From Solea solea (Eukaryota > Chordata > Actinopteri > Pleuronectiformes > Soleidae): 64,000 nucleotides of DNA. Both the position numbers and the translations under genes were made by a program. Every line of letters begins with the position of its first letter. Within the stretch, counting starts at the first letter, position 1. The stretch spans positions 16,716,364-16,780,363 of the forward strand of contig NC_081154.1 of NCBI RefSeq assembly GCF_958295425.1, in the 5' to 3' direction. Positions 1-12,622 of the stretch are shown here, piece by piece. The notes under the pieces were generated by a model, which saw only the letters and a program-made list of their open reading frames with translations, was not told where the DNA came from and ran no database searches.

Positions 1-1787
1 ACATAGGAAGTGATGTCACCTCCGAGTTGACATTTCCAGTTGAGAAGTCAGAAAAAAACACAAGCAAGCCATTGTCACAGTATTTTGCACAGCGTAGACT
101 CAGCGTAGCCCAACTGACTGAATGTGAAACAAAAACAAAAAAAAATGCATTTAACAATAAAAGTAGTAATAAGAGTGTTTTTACATTTGACGTGACTGGA
201 AATGAAATCCTATGTTGGGGTTTGGGAGGTTGCCACACCTTTCCCAGTTAGAAATCCAACTCAAGTGGGTGTTCCACCTGAAACTTCCAACTAGGAACTC
301 GGAAATTTTTAGTTCCAATTACAACTGGGAAGTACGATTTGGACAATGTCTTTCTCCTCTGTCTTTATGTCTGCAAACATTTCAGTTGCAGAGATTGTTT
401 GTTGCCATCGTTCAAATTGTGCCTAGCATCTTTTGATTAATCCTCACTGTAAGTATTTGTATTTGTCCCAGTTGGTTCAAATTCCAATGAAAATAGAATG
501 AACAGAAAGAGTAGGAAGTGCAGTGGGAGGTCCTACAACCTGTGCACTTCCTGGGGGAACAGGTGATGATGGTAAAGAAACCCGCAGCTTTTTACACAGT
601 TGTGAGGACATTCATAGATATAATTTATCATCTATCTGCTTACAATAACCTTTACCCAAGTTGTGAGGACCACAGTTGTGAGGGTACTGTACAGGGATGA
701 AACTGTTCTGGGTGAGTTATTTATTTAACAGTCTCATGGCCAGGGACAGAAACTGTCTCTGAGTCTGTGGGTGGGTGTTTTCATGCTCCTGTATCTGTGA
801 CTGTGGTGAGAGTGTGATGAGAGCTGGATGACACTCAGGGAATTCCTGAGACAACCCTATGTGTATAATAATTCCTGAAGGCTCGGGAGCTTACAGCCAG
901 TGGTGGGTTGTGCCTTGTTAGGCCAGTGCTGGTGATGGTGCAGCTCCCCACACCACATGGTGAAGCAGGTCTGCCAGGAGGTTCTCAATCATGCACCAAT
1001 ACAAGTCCCTGTGGCCTAAGATCAAAGGTCCAGAGGTGCCTGCTGTGCTTTCCTGACAGCTGTGCTGTGATTGGTCCATGTCAGGCCCTTGTTAAGGTTG
1101 ACACCTTTTCTACTGCTGTGCTGTTTATTGTCATCCCTCCCTTCCTGTAGTCTACTGTGATTGCCTTGTCTTTTGGAGACATTCAAGGAGCGATTGTTGC
1201 TCTGACACAATTGGTAAAGAGTTTTCCCTGTTCTTAATAAGTTCTGTAATGCTGCCATAGAAATGAACCAAAAAGGGAAAAAACATGCGGCAAATAAATC
1301 ATATCTATCTCTATCTGTCTGTCTATCACTTGCACATGGAAATGTCTGCATGTCTTTTTGCAAACATTGTTTATAGGCCACTTTTCTCCACAATAAGCAG
1401 CATAACAGCAGCGTCACCACCACAGACTGAAAAATAACTTGACGAACCTCAGATATCAGACACCACAGTAGGTCACCGGATGTCAGTAGATCTCCTGGAC
1501 GGGGACACACTTTAGTTCTCTCTGATTTTATCACTGTAAGTTCCACATAAATGACTTGGTGTGACCTCGACAGCAGATACAGGGTGAATGAAAGGGCACG
1601 CGTCATTGCTTCCTCTGAGCTGTAAATCTTTTATTTTCTGCAGTGGTCTTTGATGAATGTGCTCTTCGCTTTTGATATGCTTCTCTTTTAGATTCATGAC
1701 TATATTTTTTTAATATACGCAGTTTTCTTTTTTTTTCTTCTTATATAAATGCTCTGTATTTATATAATCATTTTCTTTTGTTGTTTT
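1..1787. other. Intergenic, no gene recognised
   Basis: No known gene family or RNA gene is seen. A 194-codon minus-strand frame (1022-1606) is present, but it runs over a CTATCTGTCTG microsatellite and has no recognisable domain. CCAGTTGAGAAG and AACTCGGAAATTTT with CCAACTAGG-type text near 30-340 may belong to a palindromic repeat. Confidence 0.6.
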
Positions 1788-2030
1788 GCCACACCCAATC
1801 ACTCACACATTCATACAGCCAATTATGTGCAACACATACTGCATTTTATTACAAATCTTTCATACCCAGTCACACAGCACAGCTGTCAGGAGCAACATGG
1901 GGTTAAGTGTCTTGCCCAAGGACACGTCATCATGTAGACTTGCGGAGTTGGGAATCGCACCCACAACCTTCCACTGTACGCATCTCACTGTACCACTGAT
2001 CCACTGTACGGATATGCCCTGAAAAACAAC
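1788..2030 (-). repeat. Interspersed repeat, SINE-like
   Basis: The plus strand contains GTGTCTTGCCCAAGGACAC and GGGAATCGCACCCACAACCTT, a pairing found in a common fish SINE-like repeat read on the opposite strand. The GGGAATCGCACCC segment is a degenerate reverse B box. No gene overlaps it. Confidence 0.6.
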
Positions 2031-2156
2031 TACAAGGACACACACAGTTGAGGTAATTGAAATTATGAATTTTTATAATAATATAATATAATATAGACAT
2101 AATTCTAGACCTCGTGTGTAAAACTCACTGTTTTGACAAAAGCAGCTCCTTTTTAG

Positions 2157-2316
2157 TAGGTCAGTCAGTCAGTCAGTCAGTCATCATCTACCGCTTTTAT
2201 CCTCTGACAGAGGGTCGCGGGGGGTGCTGTGCCAATCTCAGCTACATCGGGGCTCGAACCCGGGTCTTCTCGCTGCAAGGCGAGAGTGCTAACCACTACA
2301 CCACCGTGTGGCCCCC
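2157..2316 (-). repeat. tRNA-like SINE head
   Basis: On the minus strand the text reads GGTGGTGTAGTGGTTAGCAC followed by GGGTTCGAGCCC, good A-box and B-box sequences of an RNA polymerase III promoter. The far end is a (CAGT)n-type run at 2160-2185. It lacks a tRNA fold with an acceptor stem and is a repeat, not a tRNA gene. Confidence 0.75.
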
Positions 2317-3329
2317 TTTTTAGTAGGTTTTATAGAATTATTGTACATACTATGACAGACCGATTTTACACAGTATACGTTCATTGTCACTTTCACATAA
2401 AGACTACACTTACGACTGTATAAAGTGTTGTCATCTTGTATTGTGAACAGTGGCGTAAATGAGGAATAATACATTGTGCTGTGCCAAGTGGGACTCAGAG
2501 TGTCATAGTATTAGCCGCATTCAGTTTTGCTGCAGAATCGGATGAGCTACACAGTAATTGCTGTTGTCTGAGCCGATCCCTCGGGTAAATAATACAGAGC
2601 TAATTGATTGGAACTATTCCCAATTGATTATGGGATACAGGAGCCAGTGTAATAAACTCAAGACGTCATTTGGCATTGGTGTGTGTGTGTGTGTGTGTGT
2701 GACAGAGACATTGGGGAGAGGCTCACACACATGTTCCACTTCTTTGTTTTACTGCAGCAGAAAGGAGTAACAGTATATCAGGACCAAAAACCAGTTTCAA
2801 TCCAGGAATTGACCAGTAGGACTGTGTTTTAGTTATCTGCCATTAATGTGGGTTTTTATCGGATCACTAGTTGTGGGAACGCAAAACCTACATGAACATG
2901 TTCATTTCTTTACCATCTGCTTTATTTTTGGCAGTGAGCATCACTGCGATACACATTCATCTTCCATCCGTCCGCCAGTAATGTTGGTAACAGACATTAC
3001 TTTTTTACAGCCTGGTCGAGAGCTCAATATTATTTTAATTTGTGTCATAAAATCCTTCACTTGCCATTGACTTTGAATGAGGGACTGAACTAAAAGCTAC
3101 AACGTAGTAACGACTGTGACGTTGTCACTGAGCTCCATTGTGTTGTTGTTTTTGGTTTTTCTTCCTCCATCTTGTTTTGTTTCAATTGCATTTGTGAGAT
3201 CACATTTCATGCAGAGTAGAAAGAAACGCAACAGCGTAGAACAACCACTGGTGTTATATATATACCCACAAATTGTGCTGTTGTTTCACTTTTACCTGAT
3301 CGGCTGGCCCATTTCACAGACTAGGTATA

Positions 3330-3540
3330 GAATAGAATAGAAATACTTTATTCATCCCCAAGGGGAAATTGTTTTAACATAGCAGCAATGCAACAAATAT
3401 TATAAACATAAAACGTAAAATGTGCAACAGTGGGAAAAACTAGTGCAATAATGAAGGAGTGGCATAATGGAGTGCAATGTCATACTGTCAATGTCACGGA
3501 GAGAAAATGTCCATTGTGCAAATGAGCAGTTTTTGTTTGT
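3330..3540. repeat. Interspersed repeat beginning with a TTTATTCATCCCCAAGGGGAAATT motif
   Basis: The segment opens GAATAGAATAGAAATACTTT and continues with a match to the common fish motif 'TTTATTGATCCCC..GGGGAAATT', followed by text on small-copy repeats (GTGCAACAGTG, AGTGCAATAATG). It runs straight into the GTAG array. Which repeat class it belongs to was not settled. Confidence 0.6.
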
Positions 3541-3549
3541 TTTTTTTGT

Positions 3550-4445
3550 GTAGAAAGGTAGGTCAGTAGGTAGCTATGTGTAGGTAGGTAGGTAAGAAGG
3601 TAGCTATGTGTAGGTGAGAAGGTAGCTATGTGTAGGTAAGTAGGTAGCTATGTGTAGGTAGGTAGGTAGGTAAGTAAGTAGGTAGCTATGTGTAGGTAGG
3701 TAGCTATGTGTAGGAAGGTAGGTAGGTAGGTAGCTATGTGTAGATGAGTAGGTAGGTAAGTAGGTAGCTATGTGTAGGTAGGTAGGTAAGTAGGTAGCTA
3801 TGTGTAGGTAGGTAGGTATGTGAAGAAAGGTAGGTCAGTAGGTAGCTATGTGTAGGTAGGTAGCTAGGTATGTGTAGGTAGGTAGCTAGGTATGTGTAGA
3901 AAGGTAGGTAGCTATGTGTAGGTCAGTAGGTAGCTATGTGTAGGTAGGTAGCTATGTATAGGAAGGTAGGTAGCTATGTGTAGGTAGGTAGGTAGGTAAG
4001 TAGGTAGCTATGTGTAGGAAGGTAGGTGGCTATGTGTAGGTAGGTAGGTAGGTAAGTAGGTAGCTATGTGTAGGTAGGTAGCTATGTGTAGATGAGTAGG
4101 TAGCTATGTGTAGATGAGTAGGTAGCTATGTGTAGGTGAGTAGGTAGGTAAGTAGGTAGCTATGTGTAGATGAGTAGGTAGCTATGTGTAGGTGAGTAGG
4201 TAGGTAAGTAGGTAGCTATGTGTAGGAAGGTGAGTAGGTGAATAGGTATGTATGTAAGTGGGTGTGTTTACAAAGGTAAGTAGATGGGTCAGTGGAAGGT
4301 TAGTTAGATAGGTGGGTTGGTATATAGGTAGGTAGGTGTGTGGGTGGGTGTAGGTGAATAGGTAGGTAAGTAGGCAGGCGAATAGTTAGGTAGGTGGGTT
4401 CAATTTACAAAGGGAAATTAAGTTGGTGTAGGTAGGTAGGTAGGT
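3550..4445. repeat. GTAG-type minisatellite, about 0.9 kb
   Basis: The array alternates a fixed core, GTAGCTATGTGTAG, with variable numbers of the tetramer GTAG/GTAA. The core occurs about twenty times between 3570 and 4230; after that only degenerate tetramers remain. Variation between cores (TGTATA, GCTAGGTATG) shows an old, slowly homogenised array. No coding frame passes through it. Confidence 0.95.
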
Positions 4446-4684
4446 TTAATCACTAAAACAAACAAACAATATTTACAGGATTAAAAAAAAATACTTCAAT
4501 GAACAGAAAGCACATTCAAAATAGAAGAGCTAAATGACTATGCAACTATAACTATACAAGCAGCTCGGCTCTCTAGGGTGCAAGCAGCAGTGATAAAAGT
4601 GGGAGTTGTAGTACTGAAGTGAACAAATATGTTGTTCAATATAATATAGTCTATATACTAATTATGATGATAATAATCAGATAT

Positions 4685-4995
4685 AGACCACATGGTGGCA
4701 TTGTGACTAGCACTTCAGTCTTGCAGCAAAAAGGCCTGGGTTCCTGACCCAGTCCGATTGAGGGCCTTTCTGCAAGGAGTTGTCTCTGGGTTCTTCGGTT
4801 TCCTCCCACAGTCCAAAAACATACAGAAGCTAACTGGACACTCTAGATTAACTGTAGGTGTGAATGGGAGAGTGAATTCTTCTACCCTGTGTACCCTGCC
4901 TTTTGCCCTGTGTCAGCTGGGATTTGCTCCAGTGATCCATGACCCTCATGTGGAGAATAAAGCATTAGATAATGAATGAATTAATGAATGAATGA
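4685..4995 (+). repeat. tRNA-derived SINE-like repeat, near complete
   Basis: The head GGTGGCATTGTGACTAGCAC and CTGGGTTCCTGACCC resemble A and B boxes of a tRNA-type promoter, degenerate. The body has TTCCTCCCACAGTCCAAAAACAT and TGTAGGTGTGAATGGGAGAG, widely seen in this fish repeat family. The 3' end is an (ATGA)n tail at about 4968-4998. Partial copies of the family are at 8040-8190 and 12420-12500. Confidence 0.8.
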
Positions 4996-5355
4996 ATGTA
5001 ACATATTAAGTCATTTATAGTATACAATACTGTGATATACCATAATAGACTATATAACATGGCAAAATGGCTGTACCACAAAACTGGCTGACTTTGAGGT
5101 GGCACTGCTGTATTACACTCTAATGCTCTCTGAGTGAGTAATTTGCTTTGTCAGGGTTAGGGACTAAAAATTAGAGGTCAGAATCTGTGCTACGTGATGA
5201 TTCACTTTCCTGCCGCAGCGATTTGTGCAGCATTTAACCTCACGGTGTTGTAAATCCACCTGACATAAGGAGCTGGATAAGAACGGACCTTTGGGCCACA
5301 TAGACAGATAGTGCGTAACTTAGACATCCTGTGCAGCTCATAGAATGTGTGTGTC

Positions 5356-5356
<1 letters not shown>

Positions 5357-5393
<37 letters not shown>
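5357..5393. repeat. (GT)n microsatellite
   Basis: A pure run of about 18 GT units, preceded by TGTGTGTCACT. Confidence 0.95.
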
Positions 5394-8039
5394 ACTGTGG
5401 CCGGTCTGGGAGTGTGCATTTGTGTGTTTGCCAGACTGAACGGCCTGTTTGTTCAGCTGCTTGAAAATGGCACATGTGCGAGGCAGCCTTTTATTGGTCC
5501 TTTGGCTGCACTGATAGCAGATCAGTGGCGGTTAAACACATACAGTCGTGACAAGTGTGGTGTCCGCAAAAAAAGTTTGGCCCTAAACACTGATGTGGAA
5601 CTAGATGCACTGGCTTCAAGTGTCCTAAGTTTCTGGTGTTTTACAGTTAACACCAGATGTGCAACCACCAGATGTAGAAAGTGTGTGGAAGCAAGCGCCA
5701 ACCAACCTATTGCTTAACTATTGGTTTGTGAGCTACAGTTTTGAAGTTGAGTTTTTTTCAGTGCTATATTGGTTTTTCAAACCAGAAGAACATGTATTTA
5801 AAAGAGCAGGAGTGGGTCTGAGTAAGAGCACTGCCACCTACACCTACAACCTACTGGAAAGTTCTGGTGTTATGTGCAAATCATGTTATATATATCTAAA
5901 ATATGAAACTACAGTTTAAAAGGGGTACTGCAATCCACAATACAAAAGCATTGTCCCCCCTCCCCTTCAGAGACTCAAGGTTGCCAGATCCCAAATGAAC
6001 CAAAACATGTATATCCTCTGGCAGGCTGTATATTAACTTTTTTAACTTTTTGTCCCTAATCTCTGATGACACATCATGGTTATTTTATTAATTCACACAA
6101 CAGATTTCTTACATACAGCTCCTTCAAGCACCACTAGTCATCACAATTGAAACAAGGGCAATCATGACAGTTGATGGCTTATTTACATATGCATTAAATT
6201 ACTCATAATTCTATAAAGGGTGAAGTGCTAGCCCTGTGTCATGTTGGAACTCTCTCTCTCTTGGTTTGTCTGGCAGAAATGCCAGAAACAAGAATAACTC
6301 TGGTTCTGTATTTCTGAAGTCCTTTTAGGCCAAATAATGTCTCTCTTTGGAAGTAAATCCACAGAGTCAGGACCATTTTCTGCCACAACTGAGTGGTTCA
6401 TTTCGCTGAGTCTCTTGCTTTAAGTGGAACTCTGAATAACAACATTAGTATGGTGGGAATGCCATGCCTCCTATGTGTGAGTGTGAGGGTGTGTAGGTGG
6501 TTGTGCTGCAGGTGTGTCAAGTTTCTAATCACCTGCACGGTCCTGCTGACGGGCTGGCTGCGACACACCTGCTCTCTATTAGTGCCAGTATTTAAGCTCC
6601 ATGATGTTCCTCTGCTCTTCACCATATCATTTAGTCGCTCAACATAACAGTAAGCGCCCAGGCCACCTTTCGTGATAAGATTTGGATGCAGTCAATCTGT
6701 TTTTCCTAGTGTTTGTTCCAGTTTGAGTTGTCTCCTTGTGTTCAGGAGGCTTTCTTGAACCTCAAGTCAGCCAAAATGCAGTCCTACTGCTTCTCCAGCC
6801 TCGTGTGCACGCCTCACTTTCTGCACGCTCAAGACTCCACACCATCACCATATAAACACCCTTTGTGGGTTGAAATCCATCTGCCAGTGTGAATTCATGA
6901 CGACACATATCATATACAGAACATTCTGAACTTGCACCTTTCAGAAAACATGAGTTAGCTGTCAGCAACAAGACTTGAGTTAAGTTAAGTTGAAGACATT
7001 TCGCCTCCGATTCAAGAGGCTTCTTCAGTTCTGATTAAATGTTGGAAGATTTTCAACAAATTTCCGACGTCCCTGGACACTTCAAACCCTGCAACACTTA
7101 AAGACAGAAACTCATTCGCCCCAAAGGACAAAACTCAGTGGCAAATAACAGAGCAGTGTGATGAGGATTGTCTTGAACATTACCGAGAGGAAAACAAACA
7201 CATGGCACAGCACAGAAGATCCAACTCGTCTGGACAGGAGACAGCTGTCCACTTACATTTGAAGGATAAAGGACTCTCTTTTGATAATGAAAATGTTAAG
7301 TCAGGGAGGACGCATGGTAAAACCATCACCCAACAGAGGAGGTGTAGAAATCTGCATACATACGTATCCATTTTTAACCTTAAGACATGTTGCCTTGCTG
7401 TTTGTGTGAGCAATGTAAAACAGTGATTCTCAAAGTGTGGGCCATGGTCTACAGCAGTAGACGGGTGTGGGCACTGCATGATGATTGGAGGAACTGTCTG
7501 AAAGGCGGAACCACTTTTTGATTGACAGTGTTGTCGAAAAATACATGACACTGGAGCCTTTTCAGTCACAGTCCCATGCGTCCCAGTCTAGAAACCAATA
7601 GCAGCTTGTTGTGTGTGGTTTGCCCTGCGATATAGCCCATTTCTGTCTGTACATATTATACACTGTGAATAAAAAAACACTTTCATAGCATTTCCCAGTT
7701 CATTAATTTTTCAAAAACGTGGGTTTGGTCATGGAGGAACAAAAGGAACAAAAAGGAAAAAGAGGGCAGATTTTCTGTATAAATAACTGGGACTGAAATG
7801 AGCGTCCCCTTTTTTCAAAGACCAACCTCAGGTGAAACTGGGTTACAGGGGGGTGAATGACCTGCATTGTTTCTCATAAAGACTCTTTAGCCTACAGAGG
7901 CTAAATACCACTCCTGGACATGACTATGACCGAATGACTGAGAACCTTCACAGACCTAATAGGTCATGAATATGACGAGGGAGTGTTCTAATGGGTTCCT
8001 TTCATGAACATGATTAAAACGACCCCATTTAGAATTCTG

Positions 8040-8195
8040 GTGCCAATCTCAGCTGACATAGAGAGCAAGGCAGGGTACACTCTCAGGTCGCCAGTCCATC
8101 ACAGTGGCACATGTAGAGACAGACAGCCACTCTCACACTCACACCTACGGTCAATTTATTTAAATCTGCCTACTCCCCAAATTCGCATGTCTTTC
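8040..8195 (-). repeat. Partial SINE-like repeat
   Basis: The plus strand has TGCCAATCTCAGCTGACA, GGTACACTCTCAGGTCGCCAG and CACTCTCACACTCACACCTACGG, which on the minus strand is the middle and 3' half of the family represented at 4685-4995. Head and tail are missing. Confidence 0.65.
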
Positions 8196-8654
8196 GACTT
8201 CATTGATAACTGTTTTTCTAATAAATACATTTTTGATGGATGATTGGTTGACCGTATCCATCCTAGTCCATCAGTAGTAACCTATAGAGAGTTAAAACAG
8301 GTCGAGATCAATAATGGACAAATAGTTGAACAAGATAAGGGTAGGCAAACATATGATGAATCAAACTAGTCTCCAAAACACAAAAGTGGATAAACTGTGG
8401 AAGCTGCAAAAAGTAAAGGTTAGAACAGCCGTTAGTTTCAATGGATATTATTTTTTAAACGATACAATCTGGGTTTGAACCATATGACACACATTTATGT
8501 GAGCACGGGGGGTGATGCTGGAGTGGGTACATCACAGTTGCGTATTCTAGGCTTTATGAATTTTGAATGAAAATATGCAGGAAGGTGAACGCGTACGTTC
8601 TGTTTGTTGCACTTTACTTCCTCGAAGAGGCACTTATCAGCAATCACCCCTGTC

Positions 8655-8954
8655 TCATGTTGGTTTTTCACTGAATTGCTTTCCTCGCATCTGGGTATAA
8701 TAAAAGTTTGAATTATTCATCCAACTTAACACATCCAACACTGAATCCGCCGTCTCAGCACTGTGCTGATTAGGTCTGTTTGCTAAGCTAAAAGCGTTCA
8801 TTTGTGTCGGAAGCTCAGTTGAATTTAGATCTTTGTTGTCGGTATTTGAATGACGTGTGTATTGTTCGCTTGTTGACGCAGACAATGTCTCGCTGACATC
8901 AGATGTGTCGTCTCTTGAATAAAAAAAATCTTCCCAATCAGGTTGTGTAAACAA
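8655..8954 (-). other. Unassigned 99-codon open frame
   Basis: The frame begins MFTQPDWEDFFYSRDD and ends QMRGKQFSEKPT with a stop. It is acidic and Ser/Thr/Asn-rich, with no simple repeat and ordinary codon mix, unlike most chance frames here. No family is recognised and no convincing splice partner was found. It could be a remnant exon, a transposon protein piece, or chance. Confidence 0.2.
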
Positions 8955-9660
8955 GGGAAATCAAGAAGATGAGCCGAGGCATCTCTTTGTGTCCCAGAAA
9001 ATATGTAAATTACCTCGACAAATTATGCAAATGTTCTGGGAATTCAATTCTCCGGCCTCTCTTTGAAGACGGCTAAATTATCCAACGTGTTATTTGCTGA
9101 ATTGGTTACTTAGGTGATCCAGAGGGGAAGATCAATGTGATGAAGGCTGCAAATGGATTGAGCAAAGCAAGTTCTTTTTGGAACATCAAAAGTCTTTGGA
9201 CGAGGTGGTTCTAAAGCAAAATCTGATTTTTTTTTCTTTTTTCTTTTTCTCTCTCAACATATAAAAGACAGGAAAATGATGTGTCTGTTGCTCACTGAAT
9301 GTTTTACCTGTGTTGACGTGTGTGGCAGAAATGGTACGTGTGAGCGAGACAGAAAAGTGCACAATTTATTTGACTGAAAGATGAGCAATATGTACCTGGA
9401 AATGATTTCAATTGACATGATTTCAAAGATTAAAAAGCAGACCAAAAAAAAAAAATTCGGTTTCACTTCAGGTTTTTTTTTTAAATATGATTGTAGGAGG
9501 TAATGACTTACAACAGTGACTGTGTTTTGAATATCTTCTGTGCTCACTGAAAGACTGACTGCCAGCAAGGAAAACAGATTTTAGCCAGTAAACTTATGTT
9601 TGTTCATTTATTTTGCCCTGAGACAGGCTTTTCTGACTGGAAATGCAAGTTTGTATAGCT

Positions 9661-9975
9661 TTTTATACCGCATACCAAATCCCATAGAAAAAAATCTCCA
9701 TTTTTATCTCATAACAAGAGAGGAGCTCCTCGTCCACTGCCTTGTTCGGTAAGTATGTGCCTCTTTGGTAAATGTGAATGAAGGTTTTCAAACACCGAAA
9801 TCACAAAATGACTCATTTGAACTCACTGCTTAAGGCAGCGGTGGCTCAACAACTGCTGTGTGTTGTGATGTAAAATCACTGTTTTTCTCTATGGAATTTG
9901 GTGCAGGGAGTTGCTGGGTTTGCAAAGCAACAAAATCTTAAGTTTTCAGTTGGAACATTCTGCAGACATTTTTAT
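9661..9975. repeat. Foldback repeat family, copy 1
   Basis: CCAAATCCCATAGAAAAAAATC near 9674 and TTTCTCTATGGAATTTGGTGC near 9885 are inverted copies of each other, so the unit folds back on itself. The same text occurs at 23205-23435 and 24775-25135. Shared phrases include CTCAACAACT, AAAATCACTG/AAAATTGCTG and CTTTAGTTT/CTTCAGTTT near the end. Confidence 0.7.
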
Positions 9976-10930
9976 TATTTTGATTCTGAGTTAGACTTAT
10001 TATGTGAGCCTTTTGAAAAGTAGCTAAAATCAGTTTTGTGCACTGGTCTTATGCTGGTACTTGGCACGGCAGAGTCTGAACTATGTCTTTATTTTTGTCA
10101 CTGAAAAAGTTATTATTTTAATCTTTGCACCACAGTTCTTTATTGTAGTTCATGGGCAAAGGACATTCACTTCAAATATGTAGTTCATCTGTTTTGCCCT
10201 AGGGTTTTAGACAGCTGAAGTCACTCATTTACGCAGGAGCGTCTTCCCAAAGTAGTTATTTTGACTTATTAAAAGATCAATCAAGTATTTATTAGACAAG
10301 CACAAGGGAGGAACATGCTCATACATTTTCAGTCTTGTAGCTGTTGGAATCTGAATCATAAATGATTCCGTCCGCTGCGCTGGCTCTTCATCATGTCCCG
10401 AAGAATTCAGCTTCCCCTCCATGTAAAGCAAAGAAAGACAATTACACATTCAAAGCCGCTGCGCCTGCTCCCGAGGTGCATCATCTTCCGATGTGAGTCC
10501 GCGTTCACAGAGGTAGGATTGTAATCCAGAGGGTTTGAAGAAGCATTAGTGGGAGAAGCCAATTTCAGTGCCAAGAGGGGGGTGTGTAATGAGATTTTGT
10601 CACTCTGTAATGGAATGACGGCACTCGTAATAAGACTGGCACATGTTGAGCCTTCACTCCGAAACAGGGTCGTCCTGAGAGGCATGACCTGCCTCACAAA
10701 TAGGATACAACAGGATATAGTTTTCATTGTAAAGTTTCTGTATCTATATAAGGTGACTAATAATTGAAATATTAGTTAATCTATGCATCAACCGCTTATC
10801 CAAAATCGAGTAAAGGGGACTTCGTCCAACTCTGACTGTGGGATCCCCAGGCCAGCGAGGTGATATCACTCTCCACCTAGTCCTTGGTCTGCCCCGAGGA
10901 CTAGGCTGGAGAGGAGAGTCTGGCTGTTAG

Positions 10931-11513
10931 TCAAACCTCGAATTCAGGAGGAACAATGCCGTTTTTTTGTCCAGGTCGTGGGACACTGCGGGGTTCGCGA
11001 CGGTATAGATCTGATGGACACGTGGACCCAACCAGTCCACATGTGCTTTGTGGATCTGGAGAATGCTTATGACCATGTCCCCTCGAGGTCCGGGGAGTAT
11101 GGAGTGGATGACTCCCTACTACGGGCCATCCAATCTCTGTACTGTTGGAGTCAGAGTCTGGTTCGCATTGACGGCAGTAAGTCAAACTCTAGGCTACACC
11201 TCGTCACTGGTTTAGTTCCGAACTTGTATCTACCAAGTGGTCGAGGGTGTCGAGTTTGGTGGCCTTAAGATTCCATCTCTGTTCTTTGCAGATGACATGG
11301 TCCTGCTGGCATCATCGAACAGTGATCTCCAACTTGTGCTGGGGAGGTTTGCAGCTGAGTGTGAAGGCCATGGTCCTGGAGTGCCCACTCCGGGTCAAGG
11401 AGGAATCCTCACCTCAAGGAGCAGGTGGAAGTGGCCAGGGAGAGAAGTGTTTGGGCATCTCATCTGAGACCCAGACCCACATCTATAAGTGGATGATGAT
11501 GAAGGTCAAATGA
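10931..11513 (+). pseudogene. Decayed non-LTR retrotransposon reverse transcriptase fragment
   Basis: Two overlapping frames contain reverse transcriptase pieces: QPVHMCFVDLENAYDHVPS (motif A region), SLLRAIQSLYCWSQSLVRIDG, then EFGGLKIPSLFFADDMVLLA with the FADD catalytic box, followed by LQLVLGRFAAECEGHG. A gap around motif B and frameshifts separate the parts. Sequence at 10790-10925, with AGTCCTTGGTCTGCCCCGAG, resembles untranslated sequence of the same type of element. This kind of text is common to a LINE family in fish. It is a dead copy. Confidence 0.8.
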
Positions 11514-12419
11514 GAATAAGTAACAACTAATGCCACATTCTCACTGGTAAACAACAAACTCTTTAACCCTCACAGAGCAGTAAATGATAGGAATTATACA
11601 AAATAGTTTTGAAAAAAATGTATGCATCATATTCATTACCGCAAAAAGGATTAGACTTATCAGGGACAACTTGAGTGGTTAATTGGAAAATAAAGATTGT
11701 TATTTACCTCTATGTATTCTCAACCAGTGACACAGCAGCTGCAACTCATTGAACCGTGTCAAATTAATTCTTATCGTTTGTTATTCTCTTCGCAACAAAT
11801 CTAAATCTTTTGCTCTCCCCTGTGCGGAATTTTAGCAGCAGCAAAGAGCCATTGAGGTGATATATGGTGAGTCATGGAAAAGGCAAAGAAAGCTGAGCAA
11901 TTGAGATTCTGCGGAGGAGAGCCCAGCACTATTTACCTGTAGGCTGCTCTCAGTAAGCCTGTGGGAGCAACACAGCTGACACCACAGGTGAATGATACCC
12001 ACTTTGCTCTCATATGGTGATCAAAAGGAAATTTCAACTGCGGCTTGTTCTCTCATGAACATTTGCTGGAAATTTACTGACTAATAAAATCTAATCTGAT
12101 ACTGGAAGGGTTTTCTCTCCAACATTTTGAACCATCCACTAAAAGGATATGTGGTAAAGGTTCCAAATCTATCACATTTTTTTCACATTAAGGGACAGTT
12201 CTGTCTTTCAAAGTGCGTACGTGTGCACATTGTCCTTTAATGTTCCAAACAGTTCTTTTACTCAATTATAATCCCAATTGAGACCACAGCAAGGACGTTG
12301 TTAATGTGGGTTGGCAGATTTTCCAAAATGGCAGACATAAGGCGTTGCATTTAAATCCAGCATTGTAGGTGTAGAGAAGTAGCTACAGCAAAAAGGTCAC
12401 GAGCAAAAAGGTCTTTCTT

Positions 12420-12500
12420 GACCCTGCAATGGGCTGGCAGCCTGTCCAGGGTGTACTCTGCCCGTGACCCTCATGTAGAGGATAAGGTGCCTTGCCACAA
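12420..12500 (+). repeat. Short fragment of the SINE-like family
   Basis: CTGGCAGCCTGTCCAGGGTG, CCCGTGACCCTCATGTAGAG and GATAAGG match the 3' half of the family at 4685-4995 on the plus strand. Confidence 0.6.
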
Positions 12501-12545
12501 GCAGATACTGCACGAGAAACTCGGGATGTAGCATTGTAAGATAAG

Positions 12546-12622
12546 ATGGTCGGAGCATCTTCAGCATCTTCAGCATCTTCAGAATCTTCAGAATCTTCAG
12601 CACCTTCAGTATCTTCAGCAGG
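12546..12622. repeat. 9 bp tandem repeat
   Basis: About eight copies of CAGCATCTT with one-base variants (CAGAATCTT, CAGTATCTT, CACCTTCAG). The multiple of three keeps frames open on both strands, giving Ser/Ala-rich or Glu/Asp-rich translations that should not be taken as protein. Confidence 0.9.

Larger units (their letters stand above)
4999..10780. other. Intergenic, repeat-bearing
   Basis: No coding gene is supported. It holds a GT microsatellite at 5357, repeat scraps at 7006-7032 (GACATTTCGCCTCCGATTC) and 7425-7520 (hAT-like end CAGTGATTCTCAAAGTGTGG), the SINE piece at 8040 and the foldback repeat at 9661. A minus-strand frame at 8655-8954 is noted separately. Confidence 0.6.

Noticed and set aside
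1022..1606. 194-codon minus-strand open frame as a gene
   Set aside because: It crosses a CTATCTGTC microsatellite, has no recognisable domain, and has no supporting splice sites or neighbours.
2157..2316. tRNA gene on the minus strand
   Set aside because: A- and B-box-like sequences are present but no acceptor stem or anticodon arm can be made; it is a SINE-like repeat.
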